A stretch of DNA of 64,000 nt from Pseudomonas sp. GD03919 (GTDB taxonomy: Bacteria; Pseudomonadota; Gammaproteobacteria; Pseudomonadales; Pseudomonadaceae). Below, one piece after another: positions 1 through 9,165 of the stretch. Where the stretch lies: assembly GCF_029814935.1 (NCBI RefSeq), contig NZ_CP104582.1, positions 3,286,001-3,350,000 on the forward strand, given 5' to 3'. Each line of letters opens with the position of its first letter. Within the stretch, counting starts at the first letter, position 1. A program made the position numbers and the translations under genes. Under the pieces are notes generated by a model that was not told the origin of the DNA, did no database searches, and saw only the letters and a program-made list of their open reading frames with translations.

Positions 1-258
1 ATCGTCGACGGCGCAGAAACGGTCAAGGTGCTGCACCAGCGCATTGCCGTGAAAGCCAGGGTGCACACGCTGGGCGGTTTTTCTGCGCACGCCGGTCAGT
101 CGCAGCTGATCGACTGGGCCAGCCAGTTCGAGCATCACCCCGAGCTGTACCTGGTGCACGGCGAACTGGAGAAGATGCAAACCCTGCAACAAGCGCTGCG
201 CCAGCGCCTGAACTGGATCGCCAACATCCCCGAACCCGGTGAGCAGATCGCCCTGTAA
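1..258 (+). CDS. MBL-fold metallo-hydrolase, RNA-specificity (beta-CASP) C-terminal end, partial
   Basis: The frame is open from base 1, so the start lies outside the window; only the last 85 residues and a TAA stop are seen. The visible part has the GGFSAHAGQ segment and the later LVHGE motif that mark the C-terminal RMMBL (RNA-metabolising metallo-beta-lactamase) region of bacterial beta-CASP proteins. Members are Zn-dependent nucleases or related hydrolases. The catalytic HxHxDH motif would be upstream, so activity cannot be judged. About 130 bp separate it from the next gene on the same strand. Confidence 0.8.
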   Translation: MVDGAETVKVLHQRIAVKARVHTLGGFSAHAGQSQLIDWASQFEHHPELYLVHGELEKMQTLQQALRQRLNWIANIPEPGEQIAL

Positions 259-390
259 CCGGCGCTTACGAAAAGCAGGCAGCGAAACGGCAACCTGGCT
301 GTGGCAAGCGTCATGAAACGCCATAATCACGAAATCGGTACGGGCGCGAGCCGCATCAGCCTCGCGCCGGCTCAAAACAGGAGAGCCTTC

Positions 391-1464
391 ATGCCTTACG
401 AAGCGGACGACTATCTGTCGCGCCACGTGCAAACCAGCGAAGTCGACCTGACCCGCAAGGTCGACGAACTGGTGGCACTGGCAGCCCCCGGCAACAGCCC
501 GAACCTGCAGCTGTATCGGGAAATGCTCAGTACCGTGATCCATATGGCCCAGGCGGACCGCAACCGCTGGGACGCCAAGATCATGCTGCAGACCATGCGC
601 GAGATGGAAAATGCCTTCGGTGTACTGGAACAGCTCAAGCGTCGGCGCAAGGTCACCGTCTTCGGCTCGGCCCGCACGCCAGCCGATCATCCGCTGTACC
701 TGCAGGCTCGAGAACTGGGCGCACGGTTGGCGCAGCGTGACCTGATGGTGATCACCGGCGCAGGCGGCGGCATCATGGCCGCCGCCCATGAAGGCGCCGG
801 CGTGGAGAACAGCCTGGGGTTCAACATCACCCTGCCCTTCGAACAAACGGCCAACTCGACGATACGCGGCAGCAACCACCTGCTGTCATTCCATTTCTTC
901 TTCCTGCGCAAGCTGTTCTTCGTCAAGGAGGCCGACGGTCTGGTGCTTTGCCCCGGCGGTTTCGGCACGCTCGACGAGGCGCTGGAAGTGCTGACCCTGA
1001 TCCAGACCGGCAAAAGCCCGCTGGTACCGGTGGTATTGCTTGATCAGCCGGGTGGCAGCTACTGGAAGGACGCCCTGGGCTTCATGCGCCGTCAGCTTGA
1101 AGACAATGGCTACATCCTGCCCAGCGATCTGAACCTGATGCACCTGGTGTACAGCGCCGAAGAAGCGGTGGATGAAATCGTCAACTTCTATCGCAACTTC
1201 CACTCCAGCCGCTGGCTCAAGGATCGCTTCGTGATTCGTCTCAAGCACCCGCTCAACGAGGTGGCTTTGGCCAAGCTGGACAGCGACTTCGCCAGCCTGT
1301 GCAAGGAAGGTGGCTTCACCCAGCAACCCTACTGCGAGCAGGAGCGCGACGAACCGGAACTGTGTCACCTGACCCGTCTGGCCTTCGCCTTCAACGGTCG
1401 CGACTATGGCCGCCTGCGCGCGCTGCTCAATGTGCTCAACGAACCGGAGAATTGGGCAACCTAA
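391..1464 (+). CDS. LOG-family nucleotide-binding protein (TIGR00730-like)
   Basis: A 357-residue protein with a Rossmann-like LOG/lysine-decarboxylase fold. The family signature PGGFGTLDE lies near residues 185-195, and a TGAGGGIM nucleotide-binding turn precedes it. Small LOG proteins hydrolyse nucleoside monophosphates to release cytokinin-type bases, but this long form with about 90 extra N-terminal residues is usually only called a LOG family protein, so the substrate is unknown. An in-frame GTG exists at 301, but the ATG at 391 follows an AGGAG site (AACAGGAGAGCCTTC-ATG) and is preferred. A palindromic repeat and then a terminator follow. Confidence 0.85.
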   Translation: MPYEADDYLSRHVQTSEVDLTRKVDELVALAAPGNSPNLQLYREMLSTVIHMAQADRNRWDAKIMLQTMREMENAFGVLEQLKRRRKVTVFGSARTPADHPLYLQARELGARLAQRDLMVITGAGGGIMAAAHEGAGVENSLGFNITLPFEQTANSTIRGSNHLLSFHFFFLRKLFFVKEADGLVLCPGGFGTLDEALEVLTLIQTGKSPLVPVVLLDQPGGSYWKDALGFMRRQLEDNGYILPSDLNLMHLVYSAEEAVDEIVNFYRNFHSSRWLKDRFVIRLKHPLNEVALAKLDSDFASLCKEGGFTQQPYCEQERDEPELCHLTRLAFAFNGRDYGRLRALLNVLNEPENWAT

Positions 1465-1478
1465 GCTGATCAGTTGCC

Positions 1479-1541
1479 GTAGCCCGGATGCAATCCGGGG
1501 ATATTGGCCTCTCACCATTCCCGGATTGCATCCGGGCTACG
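1479..1541. repeat. REP-like palindrome, copy 1
   Basis: Two inverted arms (GTAGCCCGGATGCAATCC... at 1479-1499 and its reverse complement at 1520-1541) are separated by about 20 bp. The same arms recur at 48981-49034, and a half copy lies at 13350-13361. It sits between the LOG gene stop and its terminator. It looks like an intergenic REP/BIME-type element. Confidence 0.85.
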
Positions 1542-1548
1542 TAAAGCA

Positions 1549-1578
1549 AGAAGCCCAGCATTGGCTGGGCTTCTTTTT
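1549..1578 (+). terminator. Rho-independent terminator after the LOG gene
   Basis: A hairpin AAGCCCAGC / GCTGGGCTT is followed by TCTTTTT on the plus strand. It lies between two convergent genes (LOG, plus; nadA, minus). The reverse side has only a weak T-rich tail, so it probably serves the plus strand mainly. Confidence 0.8.
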
Positions 1579-1590
1579 ACTGCATCCCTA

Positions 1591-2649
1591 TCAGGCATTA
1601 CCGGCGACCTTCATCCGCGCCGCCTGAGTGAAATCGAGCATGCGCTTGAGCGGCTTGATCGCCTTGGGAATCAGCGCCGGGTCGACATGAATCTCGCCGG
1701 AGCCCTGACGCAGACCGGTGAGCACACGTTCCAGCGTATTCATCGCCATCCACGGACAGTGCGCACAGCTGCGGCATGCCGCGCCGTTGCCGGCCGTCGG
1801 CGCCTCGATAAAGGTCTTTTCCGGGCACAGCTGCTGCATCTTGTAGAAGATGCCGCGGTCGGTGGCGACGATGAACGTCGAGTTGGGCAGGGTCTGCGCG
1901 GCCTTGATCAGCTGACTGGTGGAACCCACAGCATCGGCCAGCTCGACCACGTTCTGCGGCGACTCCGGGTGTACCAGAATGGCGGCATCTGGGTACAGCG
2001 CCTTCATATCCAGCAACTGCTTGGATTTGAACTCTTCATGGACGATACAGGCGCCGTCCCACAGAAGCATGTCGGCACCGGTCTCGCGCTGGATGTAGTT
2101 GCCCAGATGCTTGTCCGGCGCCCAGATGATGGTCTCGCCGTTGTCCATCAGGCTCTCGACGATCTCCAGCGCGCAACTGGAGGTCACCACCCAGTCGGCA
2201 CGCGCCTTCACCGCCGCCGAGGTGTTGGCATACACCACCACGGTACGCTCCGGATGCTGATCGCAGAAGGCCGAGAACTCGTCCACCGGGCAACCCAGAT
2301 CGAGCGAACAGGTGGCCTCCAAGGTCGGCATCAACACGCGTTTTTCCGGGTTGAGGATCTTCGCCGTCTCGCCCATGAACTTGACCCCGGCCACCACCAC
2401 GGTCTGCGCCGGGTGCTGATTGCCAAAGCGGGCCATTTCCAGGGAGTCGGAAACGCAGCCACCGGTTTCCTCGGCCAATGCCTGAATCACCGGATCGCAG
2501 TAATAGTGCGCCACCAGCACCGCGTTCTGCTTTTTCAGCTCGGCGGCGATTTCGCGGCGATAGAAAGCCTCTTCCTCGGCGGTCAGCGGTTTGGGCTGTT
2601 TGGCATCGAGGTGGGCCTGAACCAGAAGGCGTTCGGAAATCTGCGTCAT
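1591..2649 (-). CDS. nadA: Quinolinate synthase A
   Basis: A 352-residue enzyme that condenses iminoaspartate with dihydroxyacetone phosphate to quinolinate in de novo NAD synthesis. It is the size of E. coli NadA. Cluster ligands that line up with the known three are C114, C201 and C298, the last within the ACRSCAHC segment; the HYYCDP and GGCVSDS motifs near residues 48-68 are also present. The frame continues upstream, but MTQISERL at 2649 is the natural start; the ribosome site there is weak (AGGT). It is a single-gene unit; the upstream tRNA-Lys terminator isolates it. Confidence 0.95.
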   Translation of the reverse strand: MTQISERLLVQAHLDAKQPKPLTAEEEAFYRREIAAELKKQNAVLVAHYYCDPVIQALAEETGGCVSDSLEMARFGNQHPAQTVVVAGVKFMGETAKILNPEKRVLMPTLEATCSLDLGCPVDEFSAFCDQHPERTVVVYANTSAAVKARADWVVTSSCALEIVESLMDNGETIIWAPDKHLGNYIQRETGADMLLWDGACIVHEEFKSKQLLDMKALYPDAAILVHPESPQNVVELADAVGSTSQLIKAAQTLPNSTFIVATDRGIFYKMQQLCPEKTFIEAPTAGNGAACRSCAHCPWMAMNTLERVLTGLRQGSGEIHVDPALIPKAIKPLKRMLDFTQAARMKVAGNA

Positions 2650-2749
2650 ATCATCGAACCTGCGGCGCTCTTGAGCGAGCTGCGAGTATAGCCCCTGACT
2701 TCCCATCACCACAGGCGATGCAGCATCAGCCAGAGGACTTTTCCGAGAG

Positions 2750-2779
2750 CAAAAAAAAACCAGTCTGACGACTGGCTTT
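2750..2779 (-). terminator. Rho-independent terminator of tRNA-Lys
   Basis: Read on the minus strand, the hairpin CCAGTC-GTCA-GACTGG is followed by a run of nine or more T. It lies just downstream of the tRNA CCA end and upstream of nadA. Confidence 0.9.
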
Positions 2780-2786
2780 TGCGATC

Positions 2787-2862
2787 TGGTGGGTCGTGTA
2801 GGATTCGAACCTACGACCAATTGGTTAAAAGCCAACTGCTCTACCAACTGAGCTAACGACCC
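2787..2862 (-). tRNA. tRNA-Lys (anticodon UUU)
   Basis: A 76-nt cloverleaf read on the minus strand. The acceptor stem GGGTCGT pairs with ACGACCC, the D-loop has AGCTCAGTTGGTAGAGC, the anticodon loop is CTTTTAA with anticodon TTT, and the T-arm holds GGTTCGAATCC. The 3' CCA is encoded. It lies between queC and nadA with its own promoter and terminator. Confidence 0.97.
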
Positions 2863-2874
2863 AACGCGAGGCGC

Positions 2875-2902
2875 ATAATACTGATTTAATTCAGGAAATC
2901 AA
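2875..2902 (-). promoter_or_regulatory. Sigma-70 promoter of tRNA-Lys
   Basis: On the minus strand TTGATT and TATTAT are separated by 16 bp, and the predicted start falls a few bases before the tRNA. The stretch after the -10 is GC-rich (GCGCCTCGCG), as expected for stringently controlled stable-RNA promoters. This is read from the sequence and not mapped. Confidence 0.65.
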
Positions 2903-2920
2903 CACTTCGCGAAAACTTTT

Positions 2921-3595
2921 TCAGAAGTAACGCGTGGCATCGGGCACGCCAGCGGCGACGAAACCTGCCGCGCGCAGGCGGCAGCTATCGCACTTGCCAC
3001 AGGCGCGGCCCTCGTCATCGGCCTGGTAGCAGGAGACGGTCAGCGCATAATCCACGCCCAGGCGCATACCGGCCTGGATGATTTCGCCCTTACTCATCTG
3101 CTGCAGCGGCGCACGGATGGCAAAACCCTCACCCTCCACACCGGCTTTGGTCGCCAGGTTGGCCATGCACTCGAAAGCCTCGACGAATTCCGGGCGGCAA
3201 TCGGGATAGCCTGAGTAGTCCACCGCATTGACGCCGATGAAGATGTCGCGCGCCCCCAGCACCTCGGCCCAGCCCAGCGCCAGGGAAAGGAACACCGTGT
3301 TGCGCGCCGGCACATAGGTCACCGGAATACCTTCGCCCGGTGTTTCCGGAACCGCGATGCTGCTGTCGGTCAGTGCCGAGCCACCGATGCCGTTGAGATT
3401 CAGGCCGATAACCTTGTGCTCGACCACACCCAGTTGCCGGGCGACGCGCTCGGCCGCCTGCAGTTCGGCGCGATGACGCTGCCCGTAATCGAAGCTCATG
3501 CTGTAACAGGCGTAGCCCTCGGCTCTGGCCATGGCCACCACGGTGGCCGAATCCAGGCCGCCGGAAAGGAGAATGACCGCTTTCTTGTCGTTCAT
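2921..3595 (-). CDS. queC: 7-cyano-7-deazaguanine synthase
   Basis: A 224-residue ATP-dependent enzyme that converts 7-carboxy-7-deazaguanine to preQ0 in queuosine biosynthesis. The N-terminal PP-loop SGGLDS is at residues 11-16, and the C-terminal zinc site is a four-Cys cluster (C...CGKCDSC). The ATG at 3595 is only 2 bp beyond the queE stop, so the two genes are one operon with likely coupled translation. Upstream in-frame codons exist but would overlap queE. Confidence 0.96.
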   Translation of the reverse strand: MNDKKAVILLSGGLDSATVVAMARAEGYACYSMSFDYGQRHRAELQAAERVARQLGVVEHKVIGLNLNGIGGSALTDSSIAVPETPGEGIPVTYVPARNTVFLSLALGWAEVLGARDIFIGVNAVDYSGYPDCRPEFVEAFECMANLATKAGVEGEGFAIRAPLQQMSKGEIIQAGMRLGVDYALTVSCYQADDEGRACGKCDSCRLRAAGFVAAGVPDATRYF

Positions 3596-3597
3596 AA

Positions 3598-4245
3598 TCA
3601 ATGTCCCGGCTCGTCGTTCCAGAGAATCTTGTGCAGTTGCAGTTGCAGGCGCACCGGCAGGTTGTCCGCCACTATCCAATCGGCCAACGCCCGCACGTCC
3701 ACCTGTTTATGGCTAGGCGAGAACAGCACCTCGCCGGCCCGGGCCGCCAGGTCGTACTGGATCAGCCTGGAAACGGCCCAGTCATAATCCTCGCGCGAGC
3801 AGATAACGAACTTGACCTGATCATTGGTGGTGAGCCACTCGATGTTCTCGTAACGGTTGCGCTGCACCTCGGCCGAACCGGGCGTCTTCAGGTCGAGCAC
3901 CTTGCTCACCCGTGGATCGACGGCCGAGACGTCGAGCGCGCCACTGGTCTCCAGCGACACCTCGTAACCGGCATCGCACAGACGTGTGAGCAAGGGGATG
4001 CAGTTCGGCTGGGCCAGCGGCTCGCCGCCCGTCACGCAGACGTAGCGCGGCCGATAGGCGGCCACCTGATCGAGGATACTGTCCAGGGTGACGATCTCGC
4101 CGCCGCTGAAGGCATAGGCGGTATCACAGTACTGACAGCGCAGGGGGCAGCCGGTAAGGCGCACGAATACCGTCGGCAAGCCGGCAGTACGCGTCTCCCC
4201 CTGCAACGAATGGAAAATCTCGGTAATACGCAGGGTTTCTTGCAT
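3598..4245 (-). CDS. queE: 7-carboxy-7-deazaguanine synthase (radical SAM)
   Basis: A 215-residue radical SAM enzyme that contracts 6-carboxytetrahydropterin to 7-carboxy-7-deazaguanine, the step before QueC. The cluster motif C33-x3-C37-x2-C40 (CPLRCQYC) is of the CX3CX2C type, and VTGGEP follows. The ATG at 4245 matches the usual Pseudomonas N-terminus (MQETLRI); an in-frame ATG at 4278 has a GGAGG close upstream and could add 11 residues. An IS sits 178 bp upstream and now separates queE from the tol-pal-cpoB terminator. Confidence 0.94.
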   Translation of the reverse strand: MQETLRITEIFHSLQGETRTAGLPTVFVRLTGCPLRCQYCDTAYAFSGGEIVTLDSILDQVAAYRPRYVCVTGGEPLAQPNCIPLLTRLCDAGYEVSLETSGALDVSAVDPRVSKVLDLKTPGSAEVQRNRYENIEWLTTNDQVKFVICSREDYDWAVSRLIQYDLAARAGEVLFSPSHKQVDVRALADWIVADNLPVRLQLQLHKILWNDEPGH

Positions 4246-4415
4246 GGTAGCCACGGGCGTGATGACGAAACAGGCCATCCGCCTCCGTTGCGTGAAAAGA
4301 CAGGAATGCCGACAGCAGCCGCCATTCGACGATGCCTGGTGACAAGGACATCAGCCGAGCTGAAACCCTGTCATCAGGCGAGGGGGCATTCTAATGGAAG
4401 CCGGCAAACTACGGA

Positions 4416-4423
4416 TAAGAAAA
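4416..4423. repeat. 8-bp target-site duplication, left copy
   Basis: TAAGAAAA lies directly outside the left IS terminus and is repeated at 5451-5458 outside the right terminus. This fits the 8-bp duplication typical of IS1595-family transposition. Confidence 0.9.
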
Positions 4424-5450
4424 GGCTATGTCTAAGTTAACTGTTGCATATCCCTATACCCCAACGCCTCTTTCAAGCAAATCAATGGGTTGAGCTGTGT
4501 TTTGTAGCGCTCAAGCAGGCGGCGCCAGCCCAGGTAGTTCGTTAGGTACTTGGTGGCCACACCATGAAAAGGAATCATCCAGCTCTTGAGTCGGCTGTCG
4601 TAGGCATTCACGTTCTGGATGTGGAAAGCACCATCAACCCGTCGATTCTGGCTCGGGTTAATCGGTCGGTGAGTGATGCCTTCAACCTTGGCGAAATGGG
4701 CGTAGACACTTGCGCTGTCAGTACAGAGAATCGCATCCGCGTCTATCAGCGGGCGTAGCCGCTCCCCTATGTGCTGTGCATCCAGCTTTTCCAACTTGAA
4801 GTCTGCCTGCTGACCACTGCGATCTCTTACCACCAGCACAGGAATTTGCTCGGCAGACAGTCCGCGTCGTTTGGCGCTGCCACCGCGCCGACGAGGCGGT
4901 CGAGGCAGTTCGCGTTGCCCCTTGAAGGACTCCAGGAAGAAGGTTTCATCTGCTTCGACAATGCCTGACGCGTGCTGGGCCTGGTGATCGGCAATCCGAG
5001 AAAGAAACCTATGTCGCCACAGGAAAGCTGTGTTTTTGCTGACGCCACAATGAACGGCGGCCTTGCGCACGCTCAGGCTCTGGGTCAGTGCGTCCGCATA
5101 GTCTTGCCAGAGATGGCGCTTTCTCAGTCGCGCCATTGGGGTGCCCGTCAGGGCATTGCTGGTTTTGCCGCAAACCTTGCAGCGGTATCGCGGCAAGTCA
5201 CCACTGGAACCCCAGGGGCGCAGTTCCCGCGATTGACAATGCGGGCAATGGCTTGGGGCCTTGATTGCGTCCTGCGAGTGCCTGGCAGCTGGCAAGAGCT
5301 TGGATCTCAACTGGTCGCGTTGCTCTGGGTTGAGGCTGGAGAGCTGTGCCATCCACCGCGAAAACTGAACCGCTTTCATGATAGATCCCTCATGCTGGGA
5401 AAGATCACGATTCAGTTTAGACCACTGCAACAGCTAACTCAGACAGAGCC
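4424..5450 (-). mobile_element. IS1595-family insertion sequence, complete, 1,027 bp
   Basis: The element has imperfect 25-bp terminal inverted repeats: 4424-4448 (GGCTATGTCTAAGTTAACTG...) and the reverse complement of 5426-5450 (GGCTCTGTCTGAGTTAGCTG...), matching at 22 of 25 positions. It carries one transposase gene and is flanked by perfect 8-bp repeats TAAGAAAA. Intact ends, an intact gene and perfect duplications point to a recent insertion. The target is the distal T-tract of the cpoB terminator. The transposase stop codon lies inside the left inverted repeat. Confidence 0.92.
4432..5379 (-). CDS. IS1595-family transposase (ISXO2-like domain)
   Basis: A 315-residue protein. Residues around 45-70 hold a CPHC...CKVC zinc ribbon, followed by a helix-turn-helix-like segment (SVRKAAVHCGVSKNTAF). 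The ISXO2-like catalytic domain shows acidic residues in VEADETFF and LCTDSASVY, and an Asn/Asp-containing HIQNVNAYDS segment where the third catalytic position (often Asn in this family) is expected. The ATG at 5379 follows GAGGG at 8-bp spacing. No frameshift is seen, so it is probably active. Confidence 0.92.
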   Translation of the reverse strand: MKAVQFSRWMAQLSSLNPEQRDQLRSKLLPAARHSQDAIKAPSHCPHCQSRELRPWGSSGDLPRYRCKVCGKTSNALTGTPMARLRKRHLWQDYADALTQSLSVRKAAVHCGVSKNTAFLWRHRFLSRIADHQAQHASGIVEADETFFLESFKGQRELPRPPRRRGGSAKRRGLSAEQIPVLVVRDRSGQQADFKLEKLDAQHIGERLRPLIDADAILCTDSASVYAHFAKVEGITHRPINPSQNRRVDGAFHIQNVNAYDSRLKSWMIPFHGVATKYLTNYLGWRRLLERYKTQLNPLICLKEALGYRDMQQLT

Positions 5451-5458
5451 TAAGAAAA
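5451..5458. repeat. 8-bp target-site duplication, right copy
   Basis: TAAGAAAA, identical to 4416-4423. It also forms the distal part of the T-tract of the cpoB terminator on the minus strand. Confidence 0.9.
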
Positions 5459-5480
5459 ACCCGCGACTGGCGCGGGTTTG
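5453..5480 (-). terminator. Rho-independent terminator of the tol-pal-cpoB operon
   Basis: On the minus strand the hairpin AAACCCGCG / CGCGGGTTT is followed by TTTTCTTA. The IS inserted exactly within this tail, and the duplication keeps the T-run intact, so termination is probably unaffected. Confidence 0.85.
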
Positions 5481-5497
5481 TTTATCGAATCTCGAAC

Positions 5498-6310
5498 CTA
5501 CAGTCGCTGCAGATCACGCTGCGCCAGCTGCGCTGCTGAGCTGCCCGGGTACTGCGCAATCACCTGCTGCAGAATGCCGCGTGCCTTGTCATTGTTACCC
5601 AGACGGCGCTCGACATCGGCTAGCTTGAACAGCGAATCCGGCACCTTGGCATGGTTTGGATAGGCCTGAGTGACCTTGGCAAAGGCCTGACCGGCAGCCT
5701 GCAGGTCGCCCTTGGCCAGGTTCACTTCGCCCAGCCAGTACTGTGCATTACCGGCGTACTGGCTATTGGGATAACGATTGAGAAAGGCAGCGAATGCCTG
5801 TGATGCCTTGTCGAAGTCCTTGGCCTTGATCAGGTCGAAGGCGGCATCGTAATAGAGCTTTTCCTTGGCCGGGTCACCCGGCTCGGCGCTGGCCTGCTGC
5901 TGTGCGGCAGGTGGCGTCGGGGTGCCAGTGGCGTTGATCGCGCCAGTGACTGAATTTTGTACAGGAGCTCCACCGGCAGCTGCGCCGGAAGAAATGCGTT
6001 GATCCAGATCCTGATAACGCTCCAGGCCTTCCTGCTTGAGGCGCTGGATTTCATTCTGCTGCTCTTCGACCATGCCGCGCAGCTGAGCAATTTCCTGCTG
6101 CATCTGCTCGAGCTGGATGAACAACATGCCCTGTGCAGAAGCGGGCGCTTGCGCACCCGCTCCGACAGAGGCGCCGACCGTACCATAACCCGCCGGTGGA
6201 TAGCTGCTGCCTTGTTGCATGGAGCTGCTTTCCAGTACGGGAACTTCCGCCATCGCCGCGAGCGGCAAGGCGAGCGTCAGAAGGGTCAGGATACGGCGGC
6301 AATCACGCAT
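5498..6310 (-). CDS. cpoB: Cell division coordinator CpoB (YbgF)
   Basis: A 270-residue periplasmic protein with an N-terminal signal peptide (cleavage near AMA-EVP). A coiled-coil trimerisation segment follows at about residues 60-110 (QLEQMQQEIAQLRGMVEEQ), then an Ala/Pro/Gln linker and a C-terminal TPR domain of about 120 residues (YYDAAFDLIKAKDFDKA and repeats). In E. coli CpoB links PBP1B and Tol function during constriction. It is the last gene of the operon, 6 bp after pal, with a terminator just downstream. Confidence 0.95.
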   Translation of the reverse strand: MRDCRRILTLLTLALPLAAMAEVPVLESSSMQQGSSYPPAGYGTVGASVGAGAQAPASAQGMLFIQLEQMQQEIAQLRGMVEEQQNEIQRLKQEGLERYQDLDQRISSGAAAGGAPVQNSVTGAINATGTPTPPAAQQQASAEPGDPAKEKLYYDAAFDLIKAKDFDKASQAFAAFLNRYPNSQYAGNAQYWLGEVNLAKGDLQAAGQAFAKVTQAYPNHAKVPDSLFKLADVERRLGNNDKARGILQQVIAQYPGSSAAQLAQRDLQRL

Positions 6311-6316
6311 GGCAGC

Positions 6317-6814
6317 TTACTTACGCAGCTCTACGCGACGGTTCTGAGCCCAGGACTGCTCGTCGCTGCCAGTGGCAACCGGACGCTCTTCGCCGTAGGA
6401 AACGACTTCCAGCTGAGCCGGGGAAACACCCTGCAGAACCAGGTAGCGTTGAACGGCCTTGGCACGACGCTCGCCCAGAGCCATGTTGTACTCACGGGTA
6501 CCGCGCTCGTCAGCGTGGCCTTCCAGAACGACGCGAGCGCCGTTGGCTTTCAGGTCCTTGGCGTGTACGTCCAGAGCGCGCATGGCTTCGGCTTTCAGGT
6601 CGGAGCTGTCGAACTCGAAGTAGAAAGTGGTGATAGCGCGCAGAGCCGCTTCTTCGCTCAGGCTGCCATCGACAGCGCCAGTGTTGGCACCGTAGCCAGC
6701 GTTCGGGTCTACCGCGCCTTCGCCAGCAGCGTCGCCGCCTTTGGAGGAGCAACCTACGGCAACGGCGAGAGCCAGGGACAGTGCAGCGAACTTACCGAAT
6801 TTCAGCATTTCCAT
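6317..6814 (-). CDS. pal: Peptidoglycan-associated outer-membrane lipoprotein Pal (OprL)
   Basis: A 165-residue lipoprotein with a short hydrophobic signal ending in the lipobox VAVGC. A Gly/Ala-rich linker is followed by an OmpA-like domain with the peptidoglycan-binding signature (FEFDSSDL ... [14 protein letters not shown] ... ERRAKAV). It anchors the outer membrane to the wall and binds TolB. Two consecutive ATGs occur at 6817 and 6814; AGGAG is 7 bp from the second, which matches the known MEMLKFG start of P. aeruginosa OprL. There is a 54-bp gap after tolB. Confidence 0.97.
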   Translation of the reverse strand: MEMLKFGKFAALSLALAVAVGCSSKGGDAAGEGAVDPNAGYGANTGAVDGSLSEEAALRAITTFYFEFDSSDLKAEAMRALDVHAKDLKANGARVVLEGHADERGTREYNMALGERRAKAVQRYLVLQGVSPAQLEVVSYGEERPVATGSDEQSWAQNRRVELRK

Positions 6815-6868
6815 CATGTAACTCCTAATGAACCCCAGTTGTGTTAAGCAAAAAGGTGTAGCACCGCA

Positions 6869-8167
6869 TCAGTTCAGGTAAGGGGACCAAGAAGGCTCTC
6901 GAACTTCGCCTTGAGCGGTAGGAAGAGGGAGCCTCACGCGTCCATTGGTGGACGCCAACATCAAGACTCCCCGGCCCTGCTGGCGGGTGGCGTAGATTAT
7001 CATGGTGCCATTGGGCGCAACAGTGGGCGACTCATCCAAACTTGTGTCTGAAAGTATGCGCAGACGGTTGGTTTCCAGGTCCTGGGCAGCCACCTTGAAC
7101 ACGGTGAAACCTTCCTGGCGATGGATCATCACCAGGGTCTTTTCATCAGCCGACAATTTCGGGTTGGCGTTGTAGTTACCGACGAAGGTCACTCGCTCCA
7201 CTGCCCCGCTATTGATGTTGGTCTTGTAGATCTGCGGACGCCCCGCACGATCCGAGGTGAAGTAAAGAGTCTGACCATCCTTGCCCCAGAAGGGTTCGGT
7301 ATCGATGGCGTAGTGGTTGGTAATGCGGCGCATCTGCCGGCTGCCCATGTCCATCACGTAGATTTCCGGGTTGCCGTCCTTCGACAGCACGAACGCCAGG
7401 CGATTGCCGTCCGGCGACCAGGCCGGCGCGCCGTTGAGGCCTTCGAAGTTGGTGATCTGCTCGCGGCGGCCGGTGTCGATGTGCTGCACGAAGATGCGCG
7501 GACGGCGCTGCTCGAAAGAGACGTAGGCGATGCGCCGGCCATCCGGCGCGAACGACGGCGACAGGATCGGCTCGCGCGACTGCAGCAGGGTCACCGCACG
7601 GGCGCCGTCGTAGTCGGAGCGCTGCAGGGTATAACGGGTGTTGTTGGTGCCCATGCGCTCGGCCGTGACGTAGAGCAGACGGGTGGAGAACGCGCCCTTG
7701 ACGCCGGTGAGCTTCTCGAACGACTGATCAGCGATATGGTGCGCCATGTCGCGCAACTGCTCGGTGCCGCCACCGACATTGCCGGTCATGACCTGCTGTT
7801 CGGTGTTGACGTTGAACAGCGCGTACTGCACCTGCAGCCGACCACCATTGGGCACGATGTTGCCGACCAGCAAGTACTGGGCGCCCAGTGCCTTCCAGTC
7901 GCGGTAGATCACTTCGCTGGCCTGGGTCGGCAGACTGATCATATTCTGCCGAGGGATCGGCTCGAAATAGCCGGAGTTGCGCAGGTCGTTGCCGATGATC
8001 TGCGACATGTCTTCGGGCAATACCGAACCGCCCTGCCAGCCAAAGGGCACGACGGCGATGGGCGTGGCGCGGTCTGCGCCCTGGGAGATCACCAGCGGGT
8101 CGGCCGCCTGGACGCTACCGACCAGCATGACCAGCCCCAGCAGGGCGATACGAATCAGGTTGTTCAC
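6869..8167 (-). CDS. tolB: Tol-Pal system beta-propeller protein TolB
   Basis: A 432-residue periplasmic protein with a signal peptide, an N-terminal TolB domain ([13 protein letters not shown]...) and a C-terminal propeller with repeated [17 protein letters not shown] blades. It shuttles between Pal and TolA. A TTG at 8176 is in frame but sits 1 bp from the GGAGG inside the end of tolA. The GTG at 8167 lies 10 bp from that site and gives a normal signal peptide, so it is preferred. It overlaps nothing and starts 5 bp after the tolA stop. Confidence 0.94.
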   Translation of the reverse strand: MNNLIRIALLGLVMLVGSVQAADPLVISQGADRATPIAVVPFGWQGGSVLPEDMSQIIGNDLRNSGYFEPIPRQNMISLPTQASEVIYRDWKALGAQYLLVGNIVPNGGRLQVQYALFNVNTEQQVMTGNVGGGTEQLRDMAHHIADQSFEKLTGVKGAFSTRLLYVTAERMGTNNTRYTLQRSDYDGARAVTLLQSREPILSPSFAPDGRRIAYVSFEQRRPRIFVQHIDTGRREQITNFEGLNGAPAWSPDGNRLAFVLSKDGNPEIYVMDMGSRQMRRITNHYAIDTEPFWGKDGQTLYFTSDRAGRPQIYKTNINSGAVERVTFVGNYNANPKLSADEKTLVMIHRQEGFTVFKVAAQDLETNRLRILSDTSLDESPTVAPNGTMIIYATRQQGRGVLMLASTNGRVRLPLPTAQGEVREPSWSPYLN

Positions 8168-8172
8168 AGAGC

Positions 8173-9165
8173 TCAATCCTCCGGTTTGAAAATGACGCGA
8201 CGCTGCCTGTACCGACTGTCGAAGGTAGCGCGATCCAATTGTTGCATCTCGGGAATACGCCCGACGTTACGTACAGCTGCCACGGCCGAACTATCGAACG
8301 GCGCATCACCACTGGAGCGCGATACGCTGGCGTTGGTGATGGTGCCATCGGGCAACATCTGGATCACCAGCTCGACACTCATGCCACGACGGGCCGACAT
8401 CGGCCGCTGCCAGTTCTCGGTGATCAGCTTGATGATCAGATCATCGAGGTTGCCGGCCACCTGATCGCCATGGGTTTCGGCCAGCGCCTGCTGGTTCTGC
8501 ACATTATCCGAGAGCAACTCAGCCAGCGCTGCAGCCTTCTGCTCCTCGGCGGCCTTGCGCCGTGCATCTTCAGCCTTGCGTTTGGCATCCTCGGCCGCTT
8601 TCTTTTTCGCGGCTTCGGCGGCTGCCTTTTTCTTCGCCTCTTCTGCAGCGGCCTTTTTCTTGGCCTCTTCTGCAGCGGCCTTTTTCTTGGCCTCTTCAGC
8701 GGCTTTTTTCTTCGCTTCTTCCTCAGCGCGTTTCTTGGCGATATCGGCCTGGCGCTTCTGTTCGGCGGCTTTCTCGGCCTCGGCCTTCTTCGCTGCCTCA
8801 GCCTTCTTCGCTGCCTCAGCCTTGGCAGCTTCGGCTTTGGCCTGCTCAGCCTGTTTTTGTTCCTCGGCACGTTTGGCGGCTGCGACCTTCTGCTCCTCGG
8901 CCTTCTTCTGCTCCAGCCTTTCGGCCTCGAACTGCGGCGCGGAGGTTTTCTGTGCTTCGCCGGCGACCTTTTGCGTGGTCTGTGTAGTGGCCTGACTCTG
9001 CGACTGCAACTGGTACAGCGTAGCCTGAACCACCGGGCGCGCCGGTGGCAGCTCCGGGGTGAAGGCGACACTGACGAACAGCATGGCAAAGATGAGTACG
9101 TGCAGACCCACTGCCCAGACTACAGGCCAGAAGTAGCTTTCCGACTGCGTGCGCTCGTGCTGCAT
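8173..9165 (-). CDS. tolA: Inner-membrane spanning protein TolA
   Basis: A 330-residue protein with one N-terminal transmembrane helix (about residues 13-35). A long Ala/Lys/Glu-rich helical rod spans about 70-210 with [13 protein letters not shown] repeats, then a compact C-terminal domain ends VIFKPED. It connects TolQR in the inner membrane with Pal/TolB. The ATG at 9165 overlaps the tolR stop (TGATG); the preceding TTG codon is less likely. The rod contains a perfect 27-bp tandem repeat at 8636-8689. Confidence 0.95.
   Translation of the reverse strand: MQHERTQSESYFWPVVWAVGLHVLIFAMLFVSVAFTPELPPARPVVQATLYQLQSQSQATTQTTQKVAGEAQKTSAPQFEAERLEQKKAEEQKVAAAKRAEEQKQAEQAKAEAAKAEAAKKAEAAKKAEAEKAAEQKRQADIAKKRAEEEAKKKAAEEAKKKAAAEEAKKKAAAEEAKKKAAAEAAKKKAAEDAKRKAEDARRKAAEEQKAAALAELLSDNVQNQQALAETHGDQVAGNLDDLIIKLITENWQRPMSARRGMSVELVIQMLPDGTITNASVSRSSGDAPFDSSAVAAVRNVGRIPEMQQLDRATFDSRYRQRRVIFKPED
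8636..8689. repeat. 27-bp tandem repeat inside tolA
   Basis: Two exact copies of a 27-bp unit (8636-8662 and 8663-8689), then a shortened 24-bp variant from 8690. Each encodes nine residues of the Ala/Glu/Lys rod. Copy-number slippage would change rod length without breaking frame. Confidence 0.9.

Noticed and set aside
1504..2691. 395-codon plus-strand frame across nadA
   Set aside because: Antisense shadow of NadA; its composition mirrors the true gene.
4246..4423. Possible preQ1 riboswitch upstream of queE
   Set aside because: No compact preQ1 aptamer pattern (short stem with A-rich tail) was recognised in the 178 bp.
8636..8720. Tandem repeats as a possible CRISPR-like array
   Set aside because: The units are contiguous without spacers and code for the TolA rod; no cas gene is present.
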